Positions 31,619 to 42,099 of a DNA stretch of 64,000 bases are shown here, piece by piece. How positions within the stretch are numbered: position 1 is the stretch's first letter; each line of letters begins with the position of its first letter. The position numbers and the translations under genes are program-made. The notes beneath the pieces were generated by a model. That model had not been told where the DNA came from. It did no database searches and saw only the letters and a list, made by a program, of their open reading frames with translations. The stretch comes from Tribonema minus (lineage: Eukaryota > Sar > Xanthophyceae > Tribonematales > Tribonemataceae): assembly GCA_017506865.1 (NCBI GenBank), contig JAFCMP010000157.1, positions 310,001 through 374,000 on the forward strand, read 5' to 3'.

Positions 31619-33576
31619 ATGAAGAGGCAGTACATTCTACGCAGGTCACTGACGAAGCGCATGGGCTTCTTAGCTCGGGTCGTTGACACGGCTTTGAGTG
31701 AGACATGGTTGCACGCGTTTGACGGGTTCTGTGCATGGACGCTCGAACGCATGCTGCATCTGCACGGCTGCTCTACCGCGGCAGCCATGAAGTCACACCT
31801 GCTGGCCGCCTGCACTGCTGGTGACAATGAGGAAGCCAGCAGTGGCAGCGTGCTGGTATTGCCGCGCTTGGGCCCGCCAGAACTCACGGACATCGCAGTG
31901 CCACTGCGGGCGTCACGGTTGCCGGAGCGACGAGGCGGTCTGGGCATGCCGCTTTTGGGGCTACTGGCACCAGCCGCATACACGGCCCAGGCATGCACAA
32001 CACTGAGGCCGGCAATAATTCATGCCACTGTGGCAGCAGGGGCCCTGAGGCTCGGCACTGACGAACACGGCGCAGTCACCTGGTTCGCGCAGCACTCATG
32101 CGCAATACGCGAGGACCAGGGACTGCCGCCAATCATCGAGGCCGTGCGACGCTCTACGCGAGCGCTGACAGCTGATGGCGGCGAAAAATCACGCACAGCT
32201 GTGGCCGAGCAGCTCCCAGCATCGTTGCTACGGTGGGCAGCAGATACGACGGCCGCAGCGTCGACGCTCCCCACTGCGGTGCAAGCGATCTACGCCGCAA
32301 CTGCCGTCACGGAGACAGTGACCACTGAGCCAGCCCCACACACCCACGGCATTGTGCCTGGCGCCGAGGCGGCCGCTGCGGCGGCGACCGTACCTGGCCC
32401 TCAAGCCGCTGCCGCGGCTGCCCCTTCCACGCCCGCTAAAACACAAACTAGCGCGGAAGAAAGCAGCTGCAGCGGCGGGCAGGAGGACGACGACGACGAC
32501 TGGGAGGCCTATGCTGACGAGATCTGCAGGAAGGTAGTGCCCCGCCGCCGGCGCGGTCACTTCACGCACGGACTACAAGCCGGCCTTTCAAATGTTCTTC
32601 GACGTCAATACGAGGATTGCCTGGTGGAGGACCTAGAGGCTGCCTCGGCTGGTGCCGTGGGCAAGCCGACGCAGGCTGCACCTATTGGTGACTCGCGCGA
32701 CACCAGCCGCCGCCGCCAACAGGCTAGCGCACGGGTCCTGGCGCAGCTGCGCAGCCAGCGTGCGTCCGGGGCAATGGCGTGGATGAGCGTGCCACCCACT
32801 GCCAATGACCGCCCGGGTGCGGCGCCCATGTCCAGTATGGCAGCAGCCACGATGATTTTGATTGCGATCTTCATAGACGGGTGGGGCATACAGGGCGAGG
32901 TGTGCCCATGGCGGTGCAGTGATGTGAGCCCCACCTCCACGCATGCGATCAGCTGCCCCAGCCAGCACATACGGGGGCACAACGCGACACACACTGCCCA
33001 AAAGCGGTGCCTGCAGCGCATCTTGAGACAGCACCATGTCTCTATTGTCCGCAATGAGGACGCTAGCGTCTTCAAGGTACCGGGGTATCGGGCGGACACA
33101 GTCATTGACCCAGGGTGTCTGCACTTTAGCAGTGCATACCGTAACAAGGGAATAGTGCTAGACACAAGTGTGCGCGCGCCCACAGCGAGCTCGTACCTGA
33201 CAGGCAAAACAAATGCCTCGAACACGGACGGCTATGCTGCTGGGGTGGGGGAGGACGCGAAGGTCAAGCACCACACCGGCACCTTGACGTCATCTTGGGC
33301 TTTGTGCCATTCGTGCAGGAGTCGTACGGACGGCTGGGCAAGCAGACAAGCCTTTTTGTTAAGGAGTTGGCAATGCACTCAGCACTGTGCTCAGGGGGGG
33401 GGAAGGCAGATGTGTTACGCAAGGCCGGGTTAGCTAAGCGTCAGATCCTCATTGAGCTGAGCATATCGCTGGCGCGGGAGTTGGCGGAGCGCGTCATGGC
33501 GTACACACGTGGAGCGCGAATGCTGGGCTGTGTTGCGGCGCCGGTATCCAAGCTCCTAGGGCACAGCGCAGACTAG
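31619..33576 (+). mobile_element. LINE (non-LTR retrotransposon) remnant: 3' part with zinc knuckle and restriction-like endonuclease region
   Basis: One long frame covers most of this interval; the last about 90 residues (VPFVQESYGRLGKQ onward) are in another frame, so there is at least one break. The start resembles the region after a LINE reverse transcriptase (RLPERRGGLGMPLLGL). Further on are a Cys/His cluster of the form C-x3-C, then H-x3-C and RGHN, and an endonuclease-like segment with RADTVID and VLDTSVRAP. This order is known in LINEs that carry a restriction-like endonuclease (R2/CRE-type) and in related algal elements. No reverse transcriptase is upstream, so the copy is 5'-truncated, as is usual for LINEs. 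It stands between a gene start and the mitochondrial insert. Confidence 0.65.
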
Positions 33577-33650
33577 GCAGCTGCGTTGACGCAAGCTTTT
33601 CGATTGCATAGGCAACCCGGCCTCCCTTGGGCCTTTATAAATACAAGTCC
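33577..33650 (+). mobile_element. LINE 3' tail with two small hairpins
   Basis: After the stop (33574-33576), gattgcat..gcaac is a small imperfect palindrome and ggcctcccttgggcc forms a second stem. It matches 7981-8036. Conserved 3' hairpins are what LINE reverse transcriptases recognise, so this may be the priming structure. Confidence 0.55.
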
Positions 33651-33689
33651 ATACGTACATTTAAACATTCCAGTAGTAGCTTTTGTAAC

Positions 33690-33722
33690 CCCATCTTGTG
33701 ACATGAGTGGAGTAGACTACCC
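33690..33722 (+). pseudogene. nad9: nad9 fragment (DMSGVDYP motif)
   Basis: The translation CDMSGVDYP fits the D-[LIV]-[ST]-[GA]-VDYP motif in the middle of NADH dehydrogenase subunit 9 (NuoC-like). The match is lost after VDYP. It is short, but it has two other nad9 pieces nearby. Confidence 0.5.
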
Positions 33723-33824
33723 TATTATTTTAAATTTAGAAAATAGTAAGTTGTGGATGAAGAAAATTATATTACAACAAATTATTTCTTGGGTATTGAA
33801 AATCTAAATGTCAAAAAAAAGAAT

Positions 33825-33962
33825 AATGAAAATTTTATTGTGGAAACTACTCATGTAAATGAAAATTTTAAAAATTTTGACTTCATTTTACCACAACAAA
33901 GTGTTTTAGAAAAAGATGGATTTTTTTATAAATTTTATAAATATAAGAAAATTTATATACAA
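33825..33962 (+). pseudogene. nad9: nad9 C-terminal fragment
   Basis: The translation has VNENFKNFDFILPQQSVLEK, which resembles the nad9 end EFRYFDFASPWEQ. Some Lys/Tyr-rich residues follow before a stop. It is placed before the middle part of the same gene, so the order is scrambled. Confidence 0.45.
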
Positions 33963-33964
33963 TA

Positions 33965-34093
33965 GTATTAACCATAGTTGAAGACAACTTAGGTAAAAAG
34001 GGATTAATTTATTTTCCTTTTATTTTTATTGTATGTGTTTTTGTATTATTATCAAACGTATTAGGCTTAGTCCCTTACAGTTTAAATGAAGTA
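33965..34093 (+). pseudogene. atp6: atp6 fragment
   Basis: The frame VEDNLGKKGLIYFPFIFIV, then LLSNVLGLVPYS, matches the conserved N-terminal membrane region of ATP synthase subunit a (xDNLGxKGxxYFPFIFTLF..SNLIGLVPYSF). The match stops abruptly at about 34093, where nad9 sequence begins. Confidence 0.85.
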
Positions 34094-34104
34094 CAAGTTT
34101 ACAA

Positions 34105-34248
34105 AGTATTGTGACTTTATATCCATGTGCTAACTGGTGGGAACGAGAAGCTTGGGATTTATTTGGTGTTTTTTTTGAGAAACATCCAGATCTTCGTCGT
34201 ATTTTAACAGATTATGGATTTGAGCTTAAAGGCTTGACAGCGCTTTAA
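34105..34248 (+). pseudogene. nad9: nad9 middle fragment
   Basis: The translation has [20 protein letters not shown] followed by [11 protein letters not shown]. This is the signature of NADH dehydrogenase subunit 9 (WxERExxDxxGxxFxxHPDLRRxLTDYGF). It ends in a stop soon after, before the native C-terminus. Confidence 0.95.
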
Positions 34249-34265
34249 AAGAGTTTAAATGTAAA

Positions 34266-34411
34266 TTTTTTTCATCATACCATATTATGGTTTTTTTGTT
34301 TTGAATATATAAATGCAGATCTTTATAATGAAGAAAAAGCTCCGACTGTTTGATTGCTTGCTGTTTCATGTCCTCCGCCTTTTTTTAATTTTTTTCATTT
34401 TTTTCGGTGAT
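34266..34411 (+). pseudogene. cox1: Probable cox1 C-terminal fragment, TGA as Trp
   Basis: With TGA read as Trp the frame is EEKAPTVWLLAVSCPPPFFN followed by FFHFFR and a TGA. This resembles the cytochrome oxidase subunit 1 end (LEW..xxPPPFHxF). The fit is short and the start of the frame is not recognisable, so the identity is moderate. Confidence 0.45.
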
Positions 34412-34447
34412 TTTCTATTTTTAATTACAACAAACATAAGCATATAA

Positions 34448-34522
34448 TGTTTTTTTTAGCAGAATATTCACACATTGGCTTTTATGCCTTAGTATCAGGA
34501 GCATTGGCATTCTCCGTTTAAT
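34448..34522 (+). pseudogene. Possible start of nad3 (or nad1 segment)
   Basis: [20 protein letters not shown] resembles the nad3 start (M..EYxPIxxYxLxSxxL), or less well nad1 FFLAEYAN. It breaks off after about 24 residues. Confidence 0.35.
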
Positions 34523-34591
34523 AAACGGGGAGGAAATCTTGAATTGAACGATGATTAAGACATGTTGAACCATGAACAGAACATGTGTCAA

Positions 34592-34708
34592 ATGCCAATA
34601 CCAAGCAGCAGCTTCAAAGCCAAAATGATGACCACGACTGAAATGATTTATATACAAGCGTAAAGAACACACACCAATAAAAAGTGTACCAATAATAACC
34701 GCATTGAG
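34592..34708 (-). pseudogene. cox3: cox3 fragment, inverted
   Basis: The minus-strand frame reads [20 protein letters not shown], then [16 protein letters not shown], which is the hallmark C-terminal part of cytochrome oxidase subunit 3. The native ending FVDVVWLFLF is absent, and the match stops at WYWH. Its orientation is opposite to the other pieces. Confidence 0.95.
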
Positions 34709-34774
34709 CTTGTATTCCCGCAGCAAACCTCGGAAGGCGGCGAAACCAACAGCCGCCGCATCAGGGTCACTTCA

Positions 34775-34776
<2 letters not shown>

Positions 34777-34806
<30 letters not shown>
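34777..34806. repeat. G30 homopolymer
   Basis: An uninterrupted run of about 30 G immediately right of the mitochondrial insert. It is one of about a dozen long G or C runs in the window. Confidence 0.9.
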
Positions 34807-34808
<2 letters not shown>

Positions 34809-34849
34809 GCAAAAATAGTTGAACTTTGTGCAACTTCCCCACGAATAGG

Positions 34850-36235
34850 GGGTTCTGGCCCCAAAGTGCAACTCTCCGCGACAGGGGTTCCGAGTCTGTT
34901 CATTGGCCACAAAGGGCCCTGCTCTGCGATGATGTATGGTTGTAGACATGGCTTGGGGATGAGACAATATCCCCAAGATAGTTGTCCCCAAGATATGGCT
35001 ATACACAGCCAAAGGTTTAGCCTCATGCGCCTCACCCTTATCGCATCCCCTTGCGGCGCAAGAGGGTGCAAGGGCGGGGCTACATCCTCGAGGCGCAAGG
35101 GCGGGACTATGCTATGCCACAGTGTGTTATCGGGGCTGTTGCATGCTCTTGTCTAAGCAAACAACCGACAACGGACAATCTTGTACCTGCCACAACTGCA
35201 ACGATCACAAGCGACAGTCGCGTATACAATGTCACCACATGTAGCACCGGGCCCTCCCTCGGGCTCAGGCAGGAACTGGAATCCGATTCGTGTGATAGCA
35301 CTGCATGGCATGTGTAGTCTATGTGCTTGCAATTAAAAGAGAACCCCGACTCTGACGTGTGAGAGACATCTTGTGTGGCATACCTTGACTGCGTGTGCAC
35401 AGGGGTTATCGCAATGTGTAGCACCCGCTTGCAAGTCATGTTGCATACTCAAGGCTTCAAAGTATGTGTAGTTGGCCCCCTTCGCAGTTCCCTCCCCAAT
35501 CTACTTGGATGTTGGAGTGTCACCTGCGATTGTTACAGTTGTGTCAGTCACAAGATCGTGTTGAAGCTGAGGCTAAACCTGGTTTAGCCTATGAGGCGCA
35601 TATGTGCGCAACCATTAGCGCACAGGTGCAAGCGGTCGCTTGGGTTTGAAAGTGCCACGGGTCATGATTAGACTACAGCATCTTGAACCACACGATTGAG
35701 TGCTTGCTAGTAGGTGCTTACCACGCGAAGATCATGCCAGGAAAGCACCTACACTTCGAAGCACTTCCCTAGCCCTTAACTCTTGCCTGAGCCCTAGCTC
35801 AAACCCTACCGAAAGTGCGCGTCCTTTGGTGCAACTTCAAGTTGGCCACGAAAGGCGCGCTTAGTCCATTCATTGCAATGGCCAGAATGCCCTGCTCTGC
35901 AGTGATGTCCATTCATTGCAATGGCCAAAATGCCCTGCTCTGCAGTGATGCATGTGCAGATGTGGCTATGAACAGCAAGAGGTTTAGCCTCATGCGCATC
36001 ACCCTTACCGCACCCCCTTGGGGCGCAAAGGGGTGCAAGGGCGGGGCTCAATCCGCGAGGCGCAAGGGCGCCGGCGGGACTGTGCTATGTGTATTATCGG
36101 GGCTGCTGCTCTTGTCGGAGCACCTAGTTGTTAAACCGACAACGGACAATTTTGTTACTGCCACAATTGTAAAATCACAAGGGACAATTCCGCATACAGT
36201 GTCACCACATATACCCCCTGGATCGGAGGTTTTGC
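34850..36235. repeat. Dispersed repeat G, two copies (about 34850-35250 and 35815-36235)
   Basis: Both copies share ttcattg..ggcca, ggccctgctctgcgatgatg or gaatgccctgctctgcagtg, aggtttagcctcatgcgc, gcaagagggtgcaagggcgg, tgttatcggggctg and aaccgacaacggacaat. The second has an extra internal duplication of about 60 bp (ccattcattgcaatggcc, twice). Confidence 0.75.
35140..35600. repeat. Dispersed repeat F, copy 2, with inverted ends
   Basis: The left end (acaatcttgtacctgccaca, then actgcaacgatcac) is mirrored at the right (gcgattgttacagttgtgtc, then agtcacaagatcgtgttg). The arms of about 60-70 bp are imperfect. The interior resembles 29200-29400. It looks like an old foldback or MITE-type DNA element. 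Confidence 0.5.
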
Positions 36236-37496
36236 CGGGAGCACACGCAATGCTTGTGAACATTCTGCAGGGTGTGCGCGCGCGAAAGAAAACTAAGGCT
36301 AGCACACCGTACCAATGCCGCGAGCAACGGCAACAGAGGCAGCTGAAAGGCAACACACAGTCCCTGTGTGATGAAAAGGAGAGATATCGTCTTGCAATCA
36401 TGAAATCTGGACTGTGCCAGCTCAGCATCGCTGAGTCATCGCGCTCCAAGATCTATAACGGATCTGGAACAAATCTCGAACAAACCACAAGGGAAACTGC
36501 AACTTCAAGTGCACTACTTGAAGTGCAACCTGACTGCAAACCAAAATAGTGCTCATTTCAACACGCGAAAGGAACCTGCGGAGATGCGCATACGCGTGCT
36601 AAGCGCGCGTCGCCCTCCCACAATCCCTTGCGGCGCTTGCTATTTGATGGTTCTTGAGTTACGCCGAGTTCAGGTTGAAGTTACATTGTGACTGTTTGAC
36701 TCGTGCCAATGACTGCAGCAGCGGCGACCACGGTCATTGGTGGAAGGCACTTGCGGCTAACCATCCTTTGTCACCTAGAGCTGTACGATCTTTTTCCTTG
36801 CTATTCGATGGTTCTTGAAGTTACGCTGAGTTCAGGGTTGAAGTTAAAATTTGTGAATGAACGCCGACCCAGCCCCCAGAGCTGAATGGCTAAATAGGTC
36901 ACATCTGTGCTGCCATGAACATCAAAACAACGGGAGATAGCAGGGCCGCTGGGACTGCAGTCAATGCAAGGCAGACATGCAATGTCATCAATCAGCACTG
37001 GCAGCCGAGAGATACAACCTTGTGAACATGACCTCACAGGGCAGAGCCGTGCACAATCAGTTTAAAGTACTATTAGCAAGAAAAGCAGTGATGAATTCGT
37101 GTGGCCATCCTGCGAGCGGCCACGTGTCTTCGTGTGATAACAACAGAGCGTATCCTAAACTCAGCATCTCCACAACTTCAAGTTTGCGCAATGACATCGC
37201 CCCCACCCATCGCTGTCTCCTCATATGCGCGGCGGGGCATCACCTTCATCAAGCGGTTATGTGGCAGCAGCTCCTGCCTCTACGTCCCCTCCCCGTCCCC
37301 TCTTCTGCCGCGCCGCAGCTCTCAACATCATCTCACTGCTCAGCTCTGTATCCACTAGATACGCTCTCTCTGTAAAAACCCGCCCCCTACACACAACCAC
37401 GAAACCATTCCATGACAACAATCCCCCACCCGTGCCATACACCACATCCACATCTTCCAATTTGGGAGTTGGAGCTTCAAATTTGAAGTTTTCACT
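36236..37496. repeat. No gene; contains dispersed repeat E, copy 2 (about 36905-37345)
   Basis: The second copy of the repeat at 28340-28810 is here in the same orientation. The rest (36236-36900) has short frames on both strands without linked splice sites or family resemblance. Confidence 0.55.
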
Positions 37497-40400
37497 TCAC
37501 CAGAACCACCCCTTCTTCTTCTCGGGGGCAGGGGCGGCCGCAGGAGGCACCGCCGGAGCGGGTTTCTTGGCGCCAAACTTGTTTGTTGGCGCAGCAGGCT
37601 TGGCAGCCGATGCTTGCTTGGAGGCAGGCGCGGGCGCGGCTGGCTTCTTCTTCTTGCCGCCGCCAAAGAACTTGCCCATAACGTCCGCGCTGTCGTCGAC
37701 GTAACCCTGCACGTGCGATACATACATGTGTGTTCATGTCCTTGAAAGTATTTACTTGACACATCAAGGGGGTGTGTGTGTTAGTTTCTGAGCTTGTCAT
37801 ACACGCGTACGCGTCATTGGGCGCCCGTAAGTCGCCTTCTTCTTGCCACCAACAAAGAACTTGCCCACCACGTCCGCACTGTCGTCGACGTAGCCCTGCG
37901 CGTGTCATGCATACATGCGTGTTTATGTACATGGAAGTATGTATTCGACACATCAAGAGGGGAGTGGGGTTTAGTCGTTGAGCTCGCCAACAATGCTCAT
38001 GCTGCCGACAGCAAATCGTCTTCTTCTCGCCACCAACAAAGAACTTGCCCATGACGTCCGCGCTGTCGTCGACGTAGCCCTGCGCACACATTGTACATGC
38101 ATGCGTGTAAATGTATGTATTCAATGCTTCATGAGGCGGTGCGTTCTAGTCGTTGAGCTTGCCAACCACGATCATGCCGCGTCATTGGGCGTCAGTACAT
38201 CGCCTTCTGCTGCTTGCCTCCGCCAGAGAAGTTGCCCATCATGTCCGCACCGTCGTCGACGTAGCCCTGCGTGCACATTGTACACACACGTGTGGTCATG
38301 TATTCATTCGACACATCATGAGGGGAGGTGCTCTAGTGTTTGAGCTTGTCAATCACGACCGTGCTGCCAATTCCAGACACGCGTACGCATCAGTGGGCGT
38401 CAGTAAATTGCCTTGCTCTTCTTGTTGCCAACGATGCAATGATTTATTCATACAAGTGGCTGCACAGCACGCGGCGTTCGACGTGTAGTTGGCTGTGGAA
38501 GCACGAGACTTGAAGTAGTCCCTGGTCGACGCACGGCAGCCGAAGGTCGAATCGTCCACCCTCACCCCATTTGCCGCCAACGCCAAACGACCCCCCGCGC
38601 TGGGTATGGGGATACCCCCCTCTCCACTACCCCCCTTCCCCCACAACATGGATAATCCGCAACCACTCAAAAATGTATTGATTTGTAAGATACTTTCCTA
38701 AGAAGTGGCTGCACAGCGCGCGGTGTTTGACATGAAGTTGTGGCTGTTGAAGAAGTCACCAGCAGACTTGAAGTAGTACCTGGTCGACGTACGGAAGGCA
38801 AAAGTCGAATCGCCCCCCGTCCTCCCACTTGCCGCCGACGCCAAACGGACCCCCCACCCCCAACGACGCACTGGGTATGGCGGTTCCCCCCTCTCAACTG
38901 CCCCGCTTCTTACAACATCATGTCATGAAAAACGCGCAAGCACTCCAGATGTGGTGACGTATTGAAGAGATTAAAAACTCGATTGAGAAAAGTGGCTGCA
39001 CAGCGCACAGTATTTGGCGTGTAGTTGTTCAAGAACGAGAGTTGAAGTATTATTGTACCTGGTCGACGTACGGCAGCCGCAGGTCGAACCGCCCCCCCTC
39101 ATCCCACTTGCCGCCCACGCCAAACGACCCCCCCACCCCAAATGACGCGCTGGGAATGGGGATCCCCCCCTCCTGGTTCTCCCCCTCCTCATAGACGTCG
39201 GGGATTTTTCCCTCCGCGCGCATTTTCTGCCAGTCTGTGAGGGGGTCCTTGCCGTCGGAGCGCCGCTGCCAGGCCCACCTGATTGGGCGGACGAGGGCAA
39301 GGCGACCGCGTCATCTAGGGCTAGCGATTCTCGCGACTTGCAAGAGAGCAGCAGCGAGGGGCTGTGAGTATTCAGGGCCAGCAGCTGAATGCAGAGGCAG
39401 TGAGAACCACAACATAAAGAAGAAGTAGTAGCACCACCTTCGCTGCGCCGCTGCCAGGCCCATTGATTGGGCGGACGACAAGGCGAGCGTGTTATCTAGG
39501 GTTAGCAACCCTCGAGTTACAGTGGGGACCAAAACGCAAAGGTAAATTGTTGCTGTATACTTGAGGTAGCGCTACCCTCGCTGCGCCGATGCCAGGCCCA
39601 TCTGGTTGGGCGGATGAGGGCAAGCCAGCGGAGGGAAGCGAAGCGCGTCATCGAGGGTTAGAAATGATTGGAGTATCTTCAACAACAATGCGCCACTGCC
39701 AGGCCCACCTGATTGGGCGGACAAGGGCGAGACGCTCCACCAGTGACTGCTGCACTGCATAAGTCTGCAGTGCTCTACCTGAAGCCAGCATGCCCGTAAC
39801 TCAGAGTCACTCCATAACTGATTGCTGCGCTCTGGCAGTGTGTAGCGTTAGCAAACGTGGCTAATCTTGCATGACAACCAGAAGACCGTGCATACGCTCA
39901 TAGAAGCTCCTGCTCGCAAGCTTACCACCGACCTCTGACAGAGAAAATGAAAACTTCTCCTGAGTCGATGATCACAGGCAGGTATGTATAAGGGAGATGT
40001 CGGCAGGCCAAGGCCAACAGCCTCTACGGTCTCCCATATGGCGCGCGTCATGTTGAGGCTTGTGCTGAAGTTCCTGCATTCACACCTCTGAACATGTCCT
40101 GACTCCCATCAAGCAGGCGACCCATGAGCATCGAAGTCGTGAAGTAGTGTTGCTTGAAGTTCAATTGCCCTTCTATGAAATTGCTGTGCTGTGGTTCACA
40201 ACGCTGCCACATACCTATGCTCAGCTGGGGTATACATGGCGACATAAACCCCAACATTACTTCAAGCTGTTTTTTGCATCATGACTTCAGTGTTGAGCTC
40301 CCTGAACATGTAACTTTATGACCTTTTGAATCGTTTCCCTTACTTCAACATTGAACTTCATACGCGTACGTACACACATACCTGTTCACCTTCTCGTGCG

Positions 40401-41505
40401 CCACAGCCCCATTCGCCTCGGCCTGCTTCTTATACTCCTCCATCTGCCTAACATTAACATGACTTCAATGTTGAACTTCCACGGCCCTAGTCGCCTTGAA
40501 GTTCCGCTTCTGAGGTCAGGGACTTAGCCAGCAAACGCTGATTCGGGCAACTGACCATCACGAAGATTATTTTTGGCAACTGATCATCGTGAAGAAAAGA
40601 TGTTCGCTGTTTCAGCAGAGTTTGCACTACTTCAACATTGAACTTCATGCGTTCGCATACATACATACCTGGTGACCTTCCCGTCAGCCACGGCCCTTTT
40701 CGCCTCAACCTGCTTCATGTACTCCTCCGCCTTGTTCTTGTTGAACATATTACTTCTTCAACATTGAACTTCCTGCGTGTGCGTACATACCTACCTGGTC
40801 ACCTTCTCGTCGGCTACGGCCCTGTTGGCCTCGACCTGCTTCTTGTCTACCCAACGTTACTTTAACATTGAACTCTATGACCTTTTAAATCGTTTCCATT
40901 ACTTCAACATTGAACTTCATGCACATACCTACATACATACCCTGGTGACCTTCTTGTCGGCCACGGCCCTGTTGGCCTCAACCTGCTTCTTGTCTACCCA
41001 AAGTTACTTTAACATTGAACTCTATGACCTTTTGAATCGTTTCCATTACTTCAACATTGAACTTCATGCACATACATACCTGGTCACCTTTTTGTCCGCC
41101 ATGGCCCTATTGGCCTCGACCTGCTTCTTGTCTACCAAACGTTACTTTAACATTGAACTCTATGACTTTTTGAATCGTTTCCCTTACTTCAACAGTGCAC
41201 TTCATACGTGTACATACATACATACATACCTGTGACCTTCTCGTCGGCCACGGCCCTGTTGGCCTCGACCTGCTTCTTGTCTACCAAACATTACTTTTAA
41301 AGATTGAACTCTATGACCTTTTGAATCGTTTCCCTTACTCCAACATTGAACTTCATATGCGTACATACATACATACCTGGTCACCTTCTCGTCGGCCACA
41401 GCCCTATTGGCCTCCACCTGCTTCTTGTACTCCTCCATCTTGTTCTTGTTGCGCCGCCGTGCCAGGATCTCCTGCTGGTCCCTGAAGGCAGCGTCCATGT
41501 CATCC
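37497..41505 (-). CDS. Uncharacterised protein with charged coiled-coil start and Lys-rich tail (three 3' exons; 5' end missing)
   Basis: Exons in transcript order: 41505-41377, 39278-39059 and 37706-37497 (TGA). Phases agree (split Arg codon at the first junction, phase 0 at the second). They encode about 185 residues plus stop. The first exon is strongly charged and probably helical (RDDMDAAFRDQQEILARRRN, then KMEEYKKQVEANRAVADEKV). The second reads WAWQRRSDGKDPLTDWQKMR, then a Gly-rich FGVGGSFGVGGKWDEGGRFD and LRLPYVDQ. The last begins GYVDDSADVMGKFFGGGKKK, continues as an Ala/Pro/Lys-rich linker and ends KKKGWFW. I do not recognise the family. The hydrophobic end after a basic linker could be a membrane or partner contact, which is inference. 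No membrane span is visible. Further 5' exons should lie beyond 41505. Confidence 0.72.
37835..38275 (-). repeat. Copies of the start of terminal exon 37497-37706
   Basis: On the minus strand GYVDDSADVMGKFF-type coding behind an acceptor recurs at about 37835-37895, 38025-38085 and 38205-38270. The copies are close enough to keep the frame for about 20 codons. Spacers share gtacatgcatgcgtgt-type sequence. Confidence 0.85.
38505..38910 (-). repeat. Two copies of the end of exon 39059-39278
   Basis: ctggtcgacgtacggcagcc-type donor edges with the Gly-rich coding before them recur at about 38520-38620 and 38778-38890. Spacers repeat agtggctgcacagcgcgcgg. Confidence 0.85.
39425..39735 (-). repeat. 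Copies of the start of exon 39059-39278
   Basis: gctgccaggcccacctgatt, the reverse of the acceptor plus WAWQR coding, recurs at about 39447-39480, 39588-39622 and 39693-39725. Confidence 0.85.
40375..41285 (-). repeat. Copies of the donor edge of exon 41377-41505
   Basis: caccttctcgtcggccacgg followed by cctgttggcctcgacctgct (QVEANRAVADEKVT plus donor on the minus strand) recurs at about 40385-40450, 40675-40740, 40797-40850, 40945-41000, 41083-41135 and 41230-41282. Spacers of about 90 bp share gaatcgtttcccttacttca, so each period is about 145 bp over most of the array. Confidence 0.9.
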
Positions 41506-41584
41506 CTGCGTGCGTGCACGGAGTCAGGGTTTGTGAATGCGGTGTCTCGCGCGCATGCGTACCTACCAACCTAACATTACTTCA

Positions 41585-42095
41585 CATTTGAACTTCATAT
41601 GCCGCCTCGCCAGGATCTCCTGCTGGTCCCTGAAGGCGGCGTCCATGTCATCCCTGCGCATGTGCTTAGAGTCGCGGTTTAGGGTTTCAGAAAGTGTTTT
41701 GCGAGCGTGAGCATACAGAGGAATGTGACCTATATATATGCTTGATGTTAGTTCTTCACCAAGCTGCGATTGCAGCGCTGCGCAATGCCATTCTTCTACT
41801 TCAACATACTCTGTAAGCGCGAACTTGAAGTGCAAAGGCGGTGTCCACGTCCTCCCTGCGCACGCGCGCGCGTGCGGAGTCAGGGTTTGCGATTAGGGTG
41901 TTTCGCGCTCTTGCCCAAACAAAGGAATGCGCGCCAACAAAGCGTGGTGCTCGCCTTCCACCACGTCGTGTGTGACGCTGTGATGGCGTTGCATCCACTT
42001 TCACCAACAAGCTGCGTACACTTCAAAATGCCATGGCGGCGTGGCAGCGTCCATGTCCTCCCGGCGCGCGCGCTCCGGACACAAATAAGCAAGCG
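41585..42095 (-). repeat. Copies of the start of exon 41377-41505
   Basis: ccaggatctcctgctggtcc, then ctgaaggcggcgtccatgtc, recurs at 41607-41660; more decayed versions are at about 41835-41870 and 42035-42070 (gcgtccatgtcctcccggcg). Confidence 0.8.
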
Positions 42096-42099
42096 AGAA

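Larger units (their letters stand above)
33690..34720. other. Nuclear mitochondrial DNA insert (NUMT), scrambled
   Basis: The interval is strongly AT-rich compared with its surroundings. It holds pieces of at least four mitochondrial genes in an order and orientation that is unlikely to be native. nad9 pieces flank an atp6 piece, a probable cox1 end follows, then a possible nad3 or nad1 start and an inverted cox3 piece. One frame needs TGA read as Trp. This suggests joining of several mitochondrial fragments at insertion. The pieces are listed separately. Confidence 0.85.
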
